Shown here: positions 1 through 7,446 of the stretch, piece by piece
Layout: each line of letters starts with the position of its first letter
Numbering within the stretch: the first letter of the stretch is position 1
Assembly: GCA_903900805.1 (NCBI GenBank)
Contig: CAIUOP010000052.1
Coordinates: forward strand, 1-52,321
Origin: an uncultured beta proteobacterium
GTDB lineage: Bacteria; Pseudomonadota; Gammaproteobacteria; Burkholderiales; Burkholderiaceae
Reading direction: 5' to 3'
DNA length: 52,321 nucleotides
Translations under genes and position numbers: made by a program
The notes under the pieces: model-generated
What the model saw: only the letters and a program-made list of their open reading frames with translations
Database searches by the model: none
Told to the model about the DNA's origin: nothing

Positions 1-1
1 G

Positions 2-280
2 CATTCTCATTTACACCATAAAGGCGGTGAAGTAGGTAGCGGTAGACTTGCTTTAGATTCTAAATACCTACATTCAGTAATGCAGGCTGTGAATGAATCC
101 AAAGAAATTCTGATTCTTGGCCCAGGTTCTGCCAAATTGGAGCTCATCAAACATGCCCATCAGCATGATGCCAAGATTGCTGAAAAGATTGTTGGCGTTG
201 AAACCGTTGACCATCCCTCCGATAAAGAAATTCTGGCGTATGCCCGCAAGTTCTTTTATAAAGTAGATCAGCTGCTGTAA
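2..280 (+). CDS. Translational machinery protein (eRF1-like domain), 3' part
   Basis: The frame is open from the left edge, so the start lies outside the window; 92 residues are visible. The visible part begins with a His-rich stretch (HSHLHHKGG), then ILGPGSAKLELIKH and a C-terminal VGVETVDHPSD motif followed by a YARKFF helix. This pattern matches small (about 125-130 aa) proteins annotated as 'translational machinery protein' in Burkholderiales, related to the third domain of the release factor eRF1/Pelota fold. A ribosome-related role is inferred from the fold only. The next gene follows after 23 bases and may be co-transcribed. Confidence 0.7.
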   Translation, partial: HSHLHHKGGEVGSGRLALDSKYLHSVMQAVNESKEILILGPGSAKLELIKHAHQHDAKIAEKIVGVETVDHPSDKEILAYARKFFYKVDQLL

Positions 281-303
281 AAATTAAATAAAGGAATGTA
301 TTG

Positions 304-570
304 ATGCCGAAAGAGATTAAAGAAGCTAAAGAGGAGCTGGGTCCAGATGGTCTACCTGGCCATGATTATTTCTTAGATGCAGTCAATCACATTGACGAAG
401 CCGTAGCCAATAAATCGATTGCGATTGGCGCAGCAAAAGGAATTGTCTATAGCCTAGTAGAGACATTGGGAACTATGGTGGGTGATCCTGATTTACCGGC
501 GCATCTCAAATCCGGCTATATGGGCGCTCTTGATCTAGCGGTGGAGTTAGAGGCTAAACTATCAAAGTAG
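304..570 (+). CDS. Hypothetical protein, 88 aa
   Basis: I do not recognise a named family. The protein is small, acidic and soluble, with no signal peptide or membrane segment. It starts MPKEIKEAKEELGPDG and contains two predicted helical stretches. The ATG at 304 is preferred over the TTG at 301 because an AAGGA ribosome binding site lies 8 bases upstream of it. It lies 23 bases after the eRF1-like gene and about 28 bases before the next antitoxin-like gene, so the three may form one short operon. Function unknown. Confidence 0.6.
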   Translation: MPKEIKEAKEELGPDGLPGHDYFLDAVNHIDEAVANKSIAIGAAKGIVYSLVETLGTMVGDPDLPAHLKSGYMGALDLAVELEAKLSK

Positions 571-598
571 AGTCAAAAGTTTATAAAAGGTGATCAAT

Positions 599-808
599 AT
601 GCGTAATGAATATGATTTCTCAAAATCTCGAAAAAATCCATATGCTTCTATGCTGAAGAAGCCAATTACGATTCGCTTGGATGAAGACTCCGTGACCTAT
701 TTCAAATCAGTATCTGAAGAAGTAGGTATTCCCTATCAAAGTCTAATTAATCTATATTTACGAGATTGCGCTGCTTCTCACAAGAAGTTGAATCTTAGCT
801 GGAAGTAA
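599..808 (+). CDS. Orphan BrnA/CopG-like antitoxin
   Basis: A 69-residue protein with the segment NPYASMLKKPITIRLDED followed by a helix ending in SLINLYLRDCA. This is typical of BrnA-type (DUF4415-like) antitoxins: the strand ITIRL and the two helices form a ribbon-helix-helix DNA-binding fold. In brnTA operons a BrnT RNase toxin lies directly upstream; here the upstream gene is not BrnT-like and the downstream gene is dusA, so it is a solitary antitoxin or free-standing regulator. The ATG at 599 follows an AAAAGG site with 8-base spacing; the in-frame GTG at 590 overlaps that site and is unlikely. Confidence 0.65.
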   Translation: MRNEYDFSKSRKNPYASMLKKPITIRLDEDSVTYFKSVSEEVGIPYQSLINLYLRDCAASHKKLNLSWK

Positions 809-898
809 GCTAAGGATAAGGTTTTTCCTCGGCCTTAATGGATTCAGGCATGGGCCACCAAGAAAAACAAAAACTACCCTTGGGCGATTTATAAATAA

Positions 899-1996
899 TT
901 GATAAAAGTCTCTGTGGAAAATAAGCAAAACAAAAGATTAGCAGTTGCCCCCATGATGGAGTGGACGGATCGTCATTGCCGCTCTTTTCATCGGACACTC
1001 ACTAAAGAAGCGGTTCTCTACACAGAGATGGTGACAACGGGTGCATTGATGCATGGAGATCTGCCACGTCTTTTAGATTATTCCCAAGATCAACATCCAG
1101 TCGTATTGCAGTTAGGTGGCTCAGAGCCTAATGACTTAGCAAAGTCTGCAGAGTTAGCACAGCAGTGGGGCTATAACGAAATTGACCTCAATTGTGGCTG
1201 CCCATCTGAGCGTGTGCAGCGCGGCGCTTTTGGTGCTTGCTTAATGGCTGAACCCAATTTAGTAGCAGACTGTGTCAAAGCAATGAAGAGCGCAGTCGAT
1301 ATTCCAATCTCAGTCAAGCATCGCTTAGGTTTAGATTCGATGGATGCAGCTGCTTCCCCCAAAGATTATCAATTTGCGCTCGACTTTATTCTTGCTGTAG
1401 CTGATGCAGGGGCCAGCCAAGTCACTATTCATGCGCGTAATGCAGTGCTCAAAGGGCTTTCACCAAAAGAGAATCGCAGTAAACCGCCGCTACGTTATGA
1501 AGTAGCTGCCAAGCTAAGGCTAGATGCGCAAAAACAATTTCCTAAGCTCAAAGTCTTGCTCAATGGTGGTCTGGAAACGAATGAGCAGATTGCGGGTCAT
1601 TGGGATGACTTTGATGGTTTCATGATTGGTAGGGCGGCATATCATTTTCCAGTCATGCTTTTAGGTTGGGATGATTTAATTAATACCAATGGTGATGCGG
1701 CTGGCTATCTTTTTAGTGAAACCGAATGGCATCGGATTCAAATTGGCTTAGTCAAGCAAGTAGAAGCTTGGTTTGATGAATGCAAAATTAAGGGTAAACC
1801 GTTTTATATCGGTGCATTTACAAGGCACATACTTGGCTTGGCCCATGGCAGGGCAGGGTCAAGATATTGGCGCCAGCGCCTCTCAGATCACCACGCTCTC
1901 GCTAAAGTACAGAGCAAAGCAGCGATAGTGGATTTTTTCATCGATGCCAGTCTAACCCTTGGAGATTGGGCAGCTTTTGAGTATGAAAGTGCTTAA
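899..1996 (+). CDS. dusA: tRNA-dihydrouridine synthase A
   Basis: FMN-dependent enzyme that reduces uridines in the D-loop of tRNA (U20/U20a for DusA) using NADPH. The sequence shows the family N-terminus VAPMMEWTDRHCR (about residues 16-28), the catalytic Cys101 in NCGCPSERVQ, and phosphate-binding segments around residues 225-245 (LLNGGLETNEQI, DGFMIGRAAY). The length of 365 aa (about 360 from GTG) is slightly longer than E. coli DusA. No ATG precedes the conserved N-terminus; TTG 899 and GTG 914 are both possible and neither has a convincing ribosome binding site. The gene stands alone just upstream of tRNA-His, itself a D-containing tRNA. Confidence 0.93.
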   Translation: MIKVSVENKQNKRLAVAPMMEWTDRHCRSFHRTLTKEAVLYTEMVTTGALMHGDLPRLLDYSQDQHPVVLQLGGSEPNDLAKSAELAQQWGYNEIDLNCGCPSERVQRGAFGACLMAEPNLVADCVKAMKSAVDIPISVKHRLGLDSMDAAASPKDYQFALDFILAVADAGASQVTIHARNAVLKGLSPKENRSKPPLRYEVAAKLRLDAQKQFPKLKVLLNGGLETNEQIAGHWDDFDGFMIGRAAYHFPVMLLGWDDLINTNGDAAGYLFSETEWHRIQIGLVKQVEAWFDECKIKGKPFYIGAFTRHILGLAHGRAGSRYWRQRLSDHHALAKVQSKAAIVDFFIDASLTLGDWAAFEYESA

Positions 1997-2019
1997 GCGC
2001 GGGGCTGGAAGCAGCGTTT

Positions 2020-2049
2020 TTGACAGGTTTTTGAGCAAAAAGCTATAAT
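2020..2049 (+). promoter_or_regulatory. Consensus sigma-70 promoter of tRNA-His
   Basis: A perfect TTGACA (2020-2025) is separated by 18 bases from a perfect TATAAT (2044-2049). The tRNA-His 5' end follows 14 bases after the -10 box, as expected for a strong stable-RNA promoter with a short leader. Confidence 0.85.
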
Positions 2050-2063
2050 GTGAGCTCTACAAC

Positions 2064-2140
2064 GGCGGACGTAGCTCAGTTGGTAGAGTCCCAGATTGTG
2101 ATTCTGGTTGTCGCGGGTTCGAGCCCCGTCGTTCGCCCCA
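2064..2140 (+). tRNA. tRNA-His (GTG)
   Basis: A 77-nt cloverleaf with anticodon GTG in the loop TTGTGAT, closed by a CCAGA/TCTGG stem. The extra 5' G (G-1) pairs with C73, which is diagnostic of tRNA-His and is used by histidyl-tRNA synthetase. The T arm carries GTTCGAG and the 3' CCA is encoded. It sits behind a consensus promoter and in front of a rho-independent terminator, so it is a single-gene transcription unit. Confidence 0.97.
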
Positions 2141-2151
2141 CCAAATTCTGT

Positions 2152-2183
2152 AAAGCTCCCAAGATTGATTGAGGAGCTTTTTT
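2152..2183 (+). terminator. Rho-independent terminator of tRNA-His
   Basis: The inverted repeat AAAGCTCC (2152-2159) / GGAGCTTT (2173-2180) is followed by a T run to 2183, about 12 bases after the tRNA. The phasin-like gene on the other strand ends at 2185, directly beside the T run. Confidence 0.8.
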
Positions 2184-2184
2184 A

Positions 2185-2543
2185 TTAGGAATTTTTCTTT
2201 CTAGCGCTGCGAGCAGACTCAGCGGCAGCATTAGACATTCTGACGGCTTCAGCAGCTGCTTCGGTTGCGCGCTTAGTTGCCTCTGAGGCTTCAGCTGCTG
2301 CCTTGATTGAGGACTCTTCTGCATGGTGAGCGACTGCAACTGCTGCTTAGCTGCCTCAATAGCATCTTTGGAAGCAGCCAGGTGAGCAGCTTTTGCAGAA
2401 TTACGTGCAGCCAATAAAGCTTTTTTTGCAGAAATTGCTGCTCGTTTAGAAGTCTCAAGAGCAGTTGTAGTAAGTGTACGAAGGCCGCTTACTGCTGCGG
2501 CATATTGCTGGTTCAAGGTGACATAGCCCTGAATATCAAGCAT
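2185..2543 (-). pseudogene. Phasin-like protein gene with a one-base frameshift
   Basis: The first about 72 codons (from 2543) encode a phasin-like protein (MLDIQGYVTLNQQYAAAV, then Ala/Lys-rich helices). In that frame the reading continues as an unlikely tail antisense to tRNA-His. One base back (-1), just after codons for QLQSL near 2325-2330, a second frame reads HHAEESSIKAAA and continues Ala/Glu-rich to KKNS and a stop at 2185. This is the expected phasin C-terminus. Restoring one base gives a 119-aa protein. Phasins coat polyhydroxyalkanoate granules. Either the gene is broken or the assembly lacks one C in a CTC-CAC context; both explanations remain open. Confidence 0.75.
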
Positions 2544-2619
2544 TACTCATAATGTGCAAATTGGCTATTTTCTTTAGAATAGGGATTATTCAATTTAGTC
2601 ACCTGGAGCTTGATCTGTC

Positions 2620-3402
2620 ATGAAGAAGTTTGATTTCACTGCCATTCTGTTTGGACTACTGCTATCAGCTATAGCAGCATATTTCCTGCTGAGGTCACCA
2701 CCGAGCCAAAGCGCTCCTGCATCTTCTATTCCAACCGTGCAAATTGGGAATCTCATCTGGGATCAAACTGAGATGAATATTGGAGATGTCAAAGGCTTTG
2801 CCGCTACTGGTTTTGTGAGCGCCGCTGAAAAGAAGGGCGGAGGCCTCACTTATGAATCAGGTTTTGTGCAAAAACCGAGTTGGACTTGGAAGACGCCCTA
2901 TGGAGTTTCTGCTAGTGATTTAGAGCCTGCAGTGCACCTGAATCAAAAAGAAGCAGAATCTATTTGTCGTTATTACGGTAAAAGATTGCCAACAGATATT
3001 GAGTGGAATTTAGCAGCATTTTTAGAACAAAGATCTAATCCTCCATCTGGCTATGTCAAGGGACAGCGTTACCCATTTCCTGGTGGCAGTACTCCGGCAG
3101 TTTCTCATTGCTTAAGCGGCTGTGGTGATTACAAGGGTTTAGCTCCAGCTGGAGCTCTCAATCGCGGTACAGGACATGTCACTACAAAAACTACCAAGCC
3201 TGGTGTTAATGGTATGTATGACATGGGAGGGAATGTTTGGGAGTGGACAGCTACGGAGCGTAATGGTGGCTTCATTACTCGTGGCGCCTCATGGTGGTAT
3301 GGCCCAGAGAGACAACAAGAGTCTGATTTGGAATCTAAACCTGGGGATATTGCTGTGGTTTATATCGGATTTCGGTGTGTAGCTGATGCCGTGAAACAAT
3401 AG
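2620..3402 (+). CDS. Membrane-anchored SUMF1/FGE-like domain protein
   Basis: A 260-aa protein with an N-terminal membrane anchor (about residues 8-24), a Ser/Pro-rich linker, then a formylglycine-generating-enzyme (SUMF1/EgtB/PvdO) fold. Visible family motifs are KRLPTDIEW (121-129), GMYDMGGNVWEW (198-209) and the closing GFRC (250-253). The paired catalytic cysteines found near the end of true FGEs are not present around RGASWW; only Cys253 remains, so formylglycine-generating activity is unlikely. The domain probably acts in the periplasm as a binding or non-FGE catalytic module. The helicase gene follows after 3 bases. Confidence 0.8.
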   Translation: MKKFDFTAILFGLLLSAIAAYFLLRSPPSQSAPASSIPTVQIGNLIWDQTEMNIGDVKGFAATGFVSAAEKKGGGLTYESGFVQKPSWTWKTPYGVSASDLEPAVHLNQKEAESICRYYGKRLPTDIEWNLAAFLEQRSNPPSGYVKGQRYPFPGGSTPAVSHCLSGCGDYKGLAPAGALNRGTGHVTTKTTKPGVNGMYDMGGNVWEWTATERNGGFITRGASWWYGPERQQESDLESKPGDIAVVYIGFRCVADAVKQ

Positions 3403-3405
3403 GGC

Positions 3406-4734
3406 ATGACTAGTTCCGCAGTAGATTCAACCGAGATTGAAATCACGCCTGATTACCAGGCAGTAATTGAGGCTATTGAGCGCCATGATCCTTATATATT
3501 TGTTAGTGGCAAGGCCGGTACGGGTAAAACTACTCTCATCGGCTACCTACGCGAAACGATTCCCGGAAATGTTGTAGTTGTTGCGCCAACGGGAGTAGCT
3601 GCATTACAAGTGAAGGGCGTCACCATTCACTCCTTCTTCAGATTGCCACCACGTTTAATCTTCCCTGAAGAGGATATCAAGCCACTGCGTGATAAACGCC
3701 TCTATAAAGACATACGTCTTCTGATCATTGATGAGATCTCCATGGTGCGGGTTGATGTAGTTGATGCGATGGACTTATTCTTACGCGAAAATGGCCCTCA
3801 AAAAGGCAAACCCTTTGGCGGAATTCAGGTGATGTTTGTGGGAGATTTATTTCAATTACCACCGGTAGTGTCTAGCAGTGATATGCAGGTGCTATCCGAT
3901 AGGGGGTATGAAGGACCTTATTTCTTCTGCGCGATGGCCTTGCATCGTAAAGAGGTCACGATGGTAGAACTTTCTAAGATCTTCCGCCAGAAAGATGAGC
4001 ACTTTGCGGATCTTCTCAATCGTATACGTATCAATCAAGAAACAGACGAAGCACTTGATACCCTCAATGCCCAGTGTTATCAGGCTAATCAAGAGGTGGA
4101 TGAAGAAACCATTACGCTCACCACTACCAATGCGAGAGCAGACCAGATCAATGGCGCAGGTTTACGAGCGATTACGAATGAAGCCAAAGTCTATGCAGGT
4201 AAAACAACTGGTAAGTTCAGTATCGATGAGCGTAACTTACCTTCAGCTAATAATCTAGCTTTAAAGGTGGGCGCTAAGGTGATGTTTACTGCAACAGATC
4301 CCGGCTTTCCGAAGCGCTGGGTCAATGGCACTATCGGAGTAGTGAGGGAGTTGTTGCCAGATAAAGTAAAAGTGATGGTTAAAAATGGACCGTACTCTAA
4401 TACTGTTGAAGTTACTGGGCACCAATGGGAATCTTATCGATATGACCACGACATGATGTCTGGCAAGATCTCTCCTAGCATTATTGGCACTTATGTACAA
4501 ATTCCCTTAATGCTCGCTTGGGCAGTCACCATTCATAAGAGCCAGGGTAAGACACTGGACAAGGTTAAAGTCGATTTATCCTCAGGGGCATTTGCATCGG
4601 GCCAAGTTTATGTAGCCCTAAGCAGATGTAAAACGATCGAAGGTATTTCTCTACAAAGACCAATTGAGCCAAGAGATGTAAGTTGCGATCCAGAAATCAA
4701 GCGCTTTTATATGAATTGCCTGCCCTCAAAATAA
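3406..4734 (+). CDS. PIF1-like AAA family helicase
   Basis: A 442-aa superfamily 1 ATPase. The Walker A motif SGKAGTGKTT is at residues 34-43, Walker B LLIIDEISM at 105-113, and a sensor-like segment VMFVGDLFQLPPV lies near 140-155. Near the C-terminus AVTIHKSQGKTLDKV and GQVYVALSRC are helicase motifs V and VI of the PIF1/RecD2 group. Such proteins unwind DNA 5' to 3', often at structured or stalled sites. The ATG at 3406 lies 3 bases after the SUMF1-like gene, suggesting translational coupling; the functional link between the two is unclear. Confidence 0.88.
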   Translation: MTSSAVDSTEIEITPDYQAVIEAIERHDPYIFVSGKAGTGKTTLIGYLRETIPGNVVVVAPTGVAALQVKGVTIHSFFRLPPRLIFPEEDIKPLRDKRLYKDIRLLIIDEISMVRVDVVDAMDLFLRENGPQKGKPFGGIQVMFVGDLFQLPPVVSSSDMQVLSDRGYEGPYFFCAMALHRKEVTMVELSKIFRQKDEHFADLLNRIRINQETDEALDTLNAQCYQANQEVDEETITLTTTNARADQINGAGLRAITNEAKVYAGKTTGKFSIDERNLPSANNLALKVGAKVMFTATDPGFPKRWVNGTIGVVRELLPDKVKVMVKNGPYSNTVEVTGHQWESYRYDHDMMSGKISPSIIGTYVQIPLMLAWAVTIHKSQGKTLDKVKVDLSSGAFASGQVYVALSRCKTIEGISLQRPIEPRDVSCDPEIKRFYMNCLPSK

Positions 4735-4737
4735 GGG

Positions 4738-5088
4738 TTAAGCAGCTTTTCTAATTTTTCTGACAGTGCTCACTTTGGTCTTTGCTGTTTTTTGCTTTTC
4801 AAGAACTTCGCTAGCGATTAATCTAAATTCACCCTCGACGAATCTTTTTAAAGCCTCACGCATGAGCGGTTGGTAGCCCATGTCATATTTTGTACCCAAG
4901 AGCTTATATGACTCAATTAAGTCTTTTTCTAGACGAATGGAGATCATCTGTAGACCTAGCGCTTCATCTATTTGAGCCCCAATTACTTTATCAACAACTC
5001 TGGCATGCTTGATATCTCTACCTAATTCACCGCTTTCCCAGGCCTCTGTAGTGTTTTCAATCTGCACCTTCTTATTTTTTGCGATCAT
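4738..5088 (-). CDS. Ribbon-helix-helix antitoxin (CopG/BrnA-like)
   Basis: A 116-aa protein with an N-terminal toxin-binding-like region (AWESGELGRDIKHARVV), then LQMISIRLEKDLIESYK and GYQPLMREALKRFV, a strand-helix-helix arrangement typical of RHH antitoxins that recognise their own operator. The basic tail (KTKVSTVRKIRK) probably helps DNA binding. It is the second gene of a toxin-antitoxin operon: the toxin gene ends at 5144, 55 bases upstream of this start, but carries a frameshift. The gene itself looks intact, so it may persist as a repressor of its own operon. Confidence 0.75.
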   Translation of the reverse strand: MIAKNKKVQIENTTEAWESGELGRDIKHARVVDKVIGAQIDEALGLQMISIRLEKDLIESYKLLGTKYDMGYQPLMREALKRFVEGEFRLIASEVLEKQKTAKTKVSTVRKIRKAA

Positions 5089-5143
5089 CGCTTTCCTCGC
5101 TTTTGAGCTTTAACATTTCGTCACTTCCATGGAGATGACACTT

Positions 5144-5436
5144 TTAGTAAGGTATTGATATTGTATTGTATATACGTATTTCTGTAGAATTTGGTGGAAA
5201 TGCACTTTTTAAGTGCAACATGTCATTGTCGAATACGAAAACCACCTTAATTAAAACCCCTTGATCATTTTCTGAAATAAACCATTCAGTGGATGGTCTG
5301 TTTGATGTTCCAGCCTATTATCCGTAAGATATGAATGCGTTCTATTCAAAAAGCACTGCTCAACATCACTGCGACTTATGCCATGCTTTAGCGTCAGCTT
5401 TTCTTGAATTGCTGGGCTAATGACCAGATTATGCAT
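5144..5436 (-). pseudogene. Frameshifted small toxin gene of a TA pair
   Basis: From ATG 5436 the first 49 codons read as a small toxin-like protein (MHNLVISPAIQEKLTLKHGI to EHQTDHP). The frame then runs to an early stop at 5251. One frame over, starting at codons for TEWFISENDQG, the expected C-terminus continues (LIKVVFVFDND, SAFPPNSTEIRIYNT) to a stop at 5144. Adding one base gives a 97-aa protein resembling the family often annotated as 'ADP-ribosyl-(dinitrogen reductase) hydrolase' or DUF4258-like toxins, which sit beside RHH antitoxins. The toxin is therefore probably inactive, unless the missing base is a sequencing error. Confidence 0.7.
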
Positions 5437-5451
5437 GTGCTCACCTTAAAA

Positions 5452-5463
5452 TTGTATATACAA
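5452..5463. promoter_or_regulatory. Palindromic operator of the TA operon
   Basis: TTGTATATACAA is a perfect 12-bp palindrome, extended by flanking A/T-rich half-matches (AAAA on the left, ATTTT on the right). It lies 15 bases upstream of the toxin start at 5436 on the minus strand, where RHH antitoxins usually bind. A 10-base copy of the half, TTGTATATAC, recurs at 5166-5175 near the 3' end of the toxin gene. Confidence 0.5.
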
Positions 5464-5565
5464 ATTTTATCAAATCGGAAGCATCAGAAATAGATAAGGG
5501 TATTAATCCCTTGATAGAAGTACTGGAATTTATTTAAGAATAATTACCTGGAGTCTTTATTAAAA

Positions 5566-5787
5566 TTGGATGACTACCAACTCAGTACTGCTCTTATGAA
5601 AATTGATCTCAATAATTATGGTGAACATCTTAGACGGATCAGCAAGTATTCAGTGCGGTTATCCCTGCCGAAAAAGAAAGTCAGAGTTGGATGGGGGTTA
5701 TGCGCTCAAGCTATCGCTAGGGATAGTAATGAAGATTCTCTTCTTGAAGAGTTTCCAAATATTAATGACAAAGATTTAGAGTGGTGA
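5566..5787 (+). pseudogene. Decayed MazE/AbrB-like antitoxin fragment
   Basis: The last about 38 residues (KKKVRVGWGLCAQAIARDS, then EEFPNINDKDLEW) look like the C-terminal tail of MazE/ChpI-type antitoxins, which wraps around a MazF toxin. The N-terminal half shows no recognisable AbrB swapped-hairpin (no GNS..VRIP-like motif) and the only early start is a TTG at 5566 without a good ribosome binding site. No MazF gene follows: only 34 bases separate it from the converging GGT gene. I read it as a remnant, but a short expressed protein cannot be excluded. Confidence 0.4.
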
Positions 5788-5821
5788 TTTACTTAAATCA
5801 TTGCTAGTGAGCTTCTTTGTT

Positions 5822-7411
5822 TTAAAACCCAGCGGCCAATCCATCCCGGCGATGATCGCTACCAGCAATATATGCGGAGTCGGCTTCATCGGTGAGTTTG
5901 ACAATAGCCTGTGCGCTACCAAAATCTAAACTATTTGCAGGCATCACTATTACATCGTGACCCATCTTTTTGAGACCTTCGACAATACTTGCAGGCATTG
6001 CTGCTTCAACGGTGAGCTTACCTAGGTCATCAATGCGCCAGCGGGGTGCATCTGAGCATGCTTGAGGATTGAGATGCTCATCCACAAAACGCATTGCAAA
6101 CTGAATATGACCTTGGGGTTGCATATTGCCGCCCATCACGCCAAATGCCATAGTGGGCTTGCCATGCTTCGATAGGAAGGCAGGAATAATTGTGTGGAAA
6201 GGGCGCTTACCCGGAGCTACTTGATTGGGGTGTCCTACTTTAAGGCTAAAGCTCATGCCACGGTTATGCAAAGCAATGCCTCCTGGTGCAACTACTCCAG
6301 AACCAAAGCCTTTGAAGTTTGATTGAATATATGAAATCATCATGCCAGAATCGTCTGCGGCGCAAAGATAGACTGTGCCGCCAGAATGGGGGTCGCCAGA
6401 ACCATAAGAGCCTACTTTATGGTGATCAATTAGAGCAGCACGACTAGCTAAATACTCTCTATTGAGTAATGCGCTCACTGGCATTGTCATTGAGCGTGCA
6501 TCAGATACATACTCATATGCATCAGCAAAAGCCATCCGCATTGCCTCTACTTGTAAATGAATATGCTGCGTGGAATTGGCTGGATATTGTTTCACATTTG
6601 CAGCTTGCAAAATGCCTAAAGCCATCTGTGCGGCAATACCAGAACCATTCGGAGGAATCTCATGAAGAGTGTAGTCACCATAATCAAAGGCAAGCGGCTC
6701 AACCCACTCCGGTGTGTTATCTGCAAAGTCTTGCATAGTGAAGCAACCACCAGAAGCTTTTGCAAAGTCAACTATGCCTTGGGCAATTGACCCTTTATAA
6801 AAAGACTCGCCTTGAGTTGCTGCAATCTCTTTTAAGGTTTTAGCTTGCGCAGGAAATTTCCAGATCTGTCCAGCTTGAGGAGCTTTGCCATCAATCAAAA
6901 ATGATTGTGCAAACCCTGGTTGATCTTTCAGAATCGGAATAGCTTCACGCCATTGACGCGCAATGACAGGGGAGACTGGAAAGCCATTCTCTGCGTAATC
7001 AATTGCACGCTTAAATAATTGAGCAAAAGGCAGCTTGCCAAATTTTTTGGATAGCTCAAGCCAGCCAGCAACCACACCTGGAACAGTTACGGTCTTCCAG
7101 CCAATCAGATCCATTTCAGATTTGCCAGCAAAATATTCTGGAGTCCAAGCGGCAGGGGCGCGCCCCGAAGCATTTAATCCATGCAGTTTCTTGCCATCCC
7201 ACAGAATCGCAAAGCCATCTCCGCCAATGCCATTCATAGTTGGCTCAACCACTGTCAAGGTGATTGCAGTAGCTAGCGCAGCATCAACGGCATTGCCACC
7301 ACTCTGCAGGGCCTCAATGCCCGCTTGGGTAGCGAGGGGCTGGGAACTAGCGACAGTATTTCTAGCTAGGACAGGCGCACGACCACCGCTAAAGGGAGGG
7401 GCAAGCAACAT
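5822..7411 (-). CDS. Gamma-glutamyltransferase family protein
   Basis: A 529-aa N-terminal nucleophile hydrolase. The precursor cleaves itself before Thr346 in the motif HSGGTVYL, whose threonine becomes the nucleophile for transfer or hydrolysis of gamma-glutamyl groups. Other GGT signatures are the N-terminal GGNAVDAALATA (38-49) and EPTMNGIGGDGF (56-67), plus GVMGGNMQPQGH in the small subunit. There is no clear signal peptide, unlike periplasmic E. coli Ggt, so it may act in the cytoplasm like YwrD-type enzymes. It is the last gene of a minus-strand operon with a Bug receptor and an FAD amine oxidase, pointing to use of gamma-glutamylated amines or glutathione-like compounds. Confidence 0.9.
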   Translation of the reverse strand: MLLAPPFSGGRAPVLARNTVASSQPLATQAGIEALQSGGNAVDAALATAITLTVVEPTMNGIGGDGFAILWDGKKLHGLNASGRAPAAWTPEYFAGKSEMDLIGWKTVTVPGVVAGWLELSKKFGKLPFAQLFKRAIDYAENGFPVSPVIARQWREAIPILKDQPGFAQSFLIDGKAPQAGQIWKFPAQAKTLKEIAATQGESFYKGSIAQGIVDFAKASGGCFTMQDFADNTPEWVEPLAFDYGDYTLHEIPPNGSGIAAQMALGILQAANVKQYPANSTQHIHLQVEAMRMAFADAYEYVSDARSMTMPVSALLNREYLASRAALIDHHKVGSYGSGDPHSGGTVYLCAADDSGMMISYIQSNFKGFGSGVVAPGGIALHNRGMSFSLKVGHPNQVAPGKRPFHTIIPAFLSKHGKPTMAFGVMGGNMQPQGHIQFAMRFVDEHLNPQACSDAPRWRIDDLGKLTVEAAMPASIVEGLKKMGHDVIVMPANSLDFGSAQAIVKLTDEADSAYIAGSDHRRDGLAAGF

Positions 7412-7446
7412 AAAAGATTCTTTAAGAAATGAAATGCGGTTGTGAA

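Noticed and set aside
810-998. 62-aa minus-strand frame
   Set aside because: It overlaps the dusA start region and has no family resemblance or ribosome binding site.
2076-2543. Full-length 155-aa minus-strand frame over tRNA-His
   Set aside because: The last about 80 codons are a shifted reading of the phasin 3' half and then the antisense of tRNA-His (the TTGLEPAT-type artefact).
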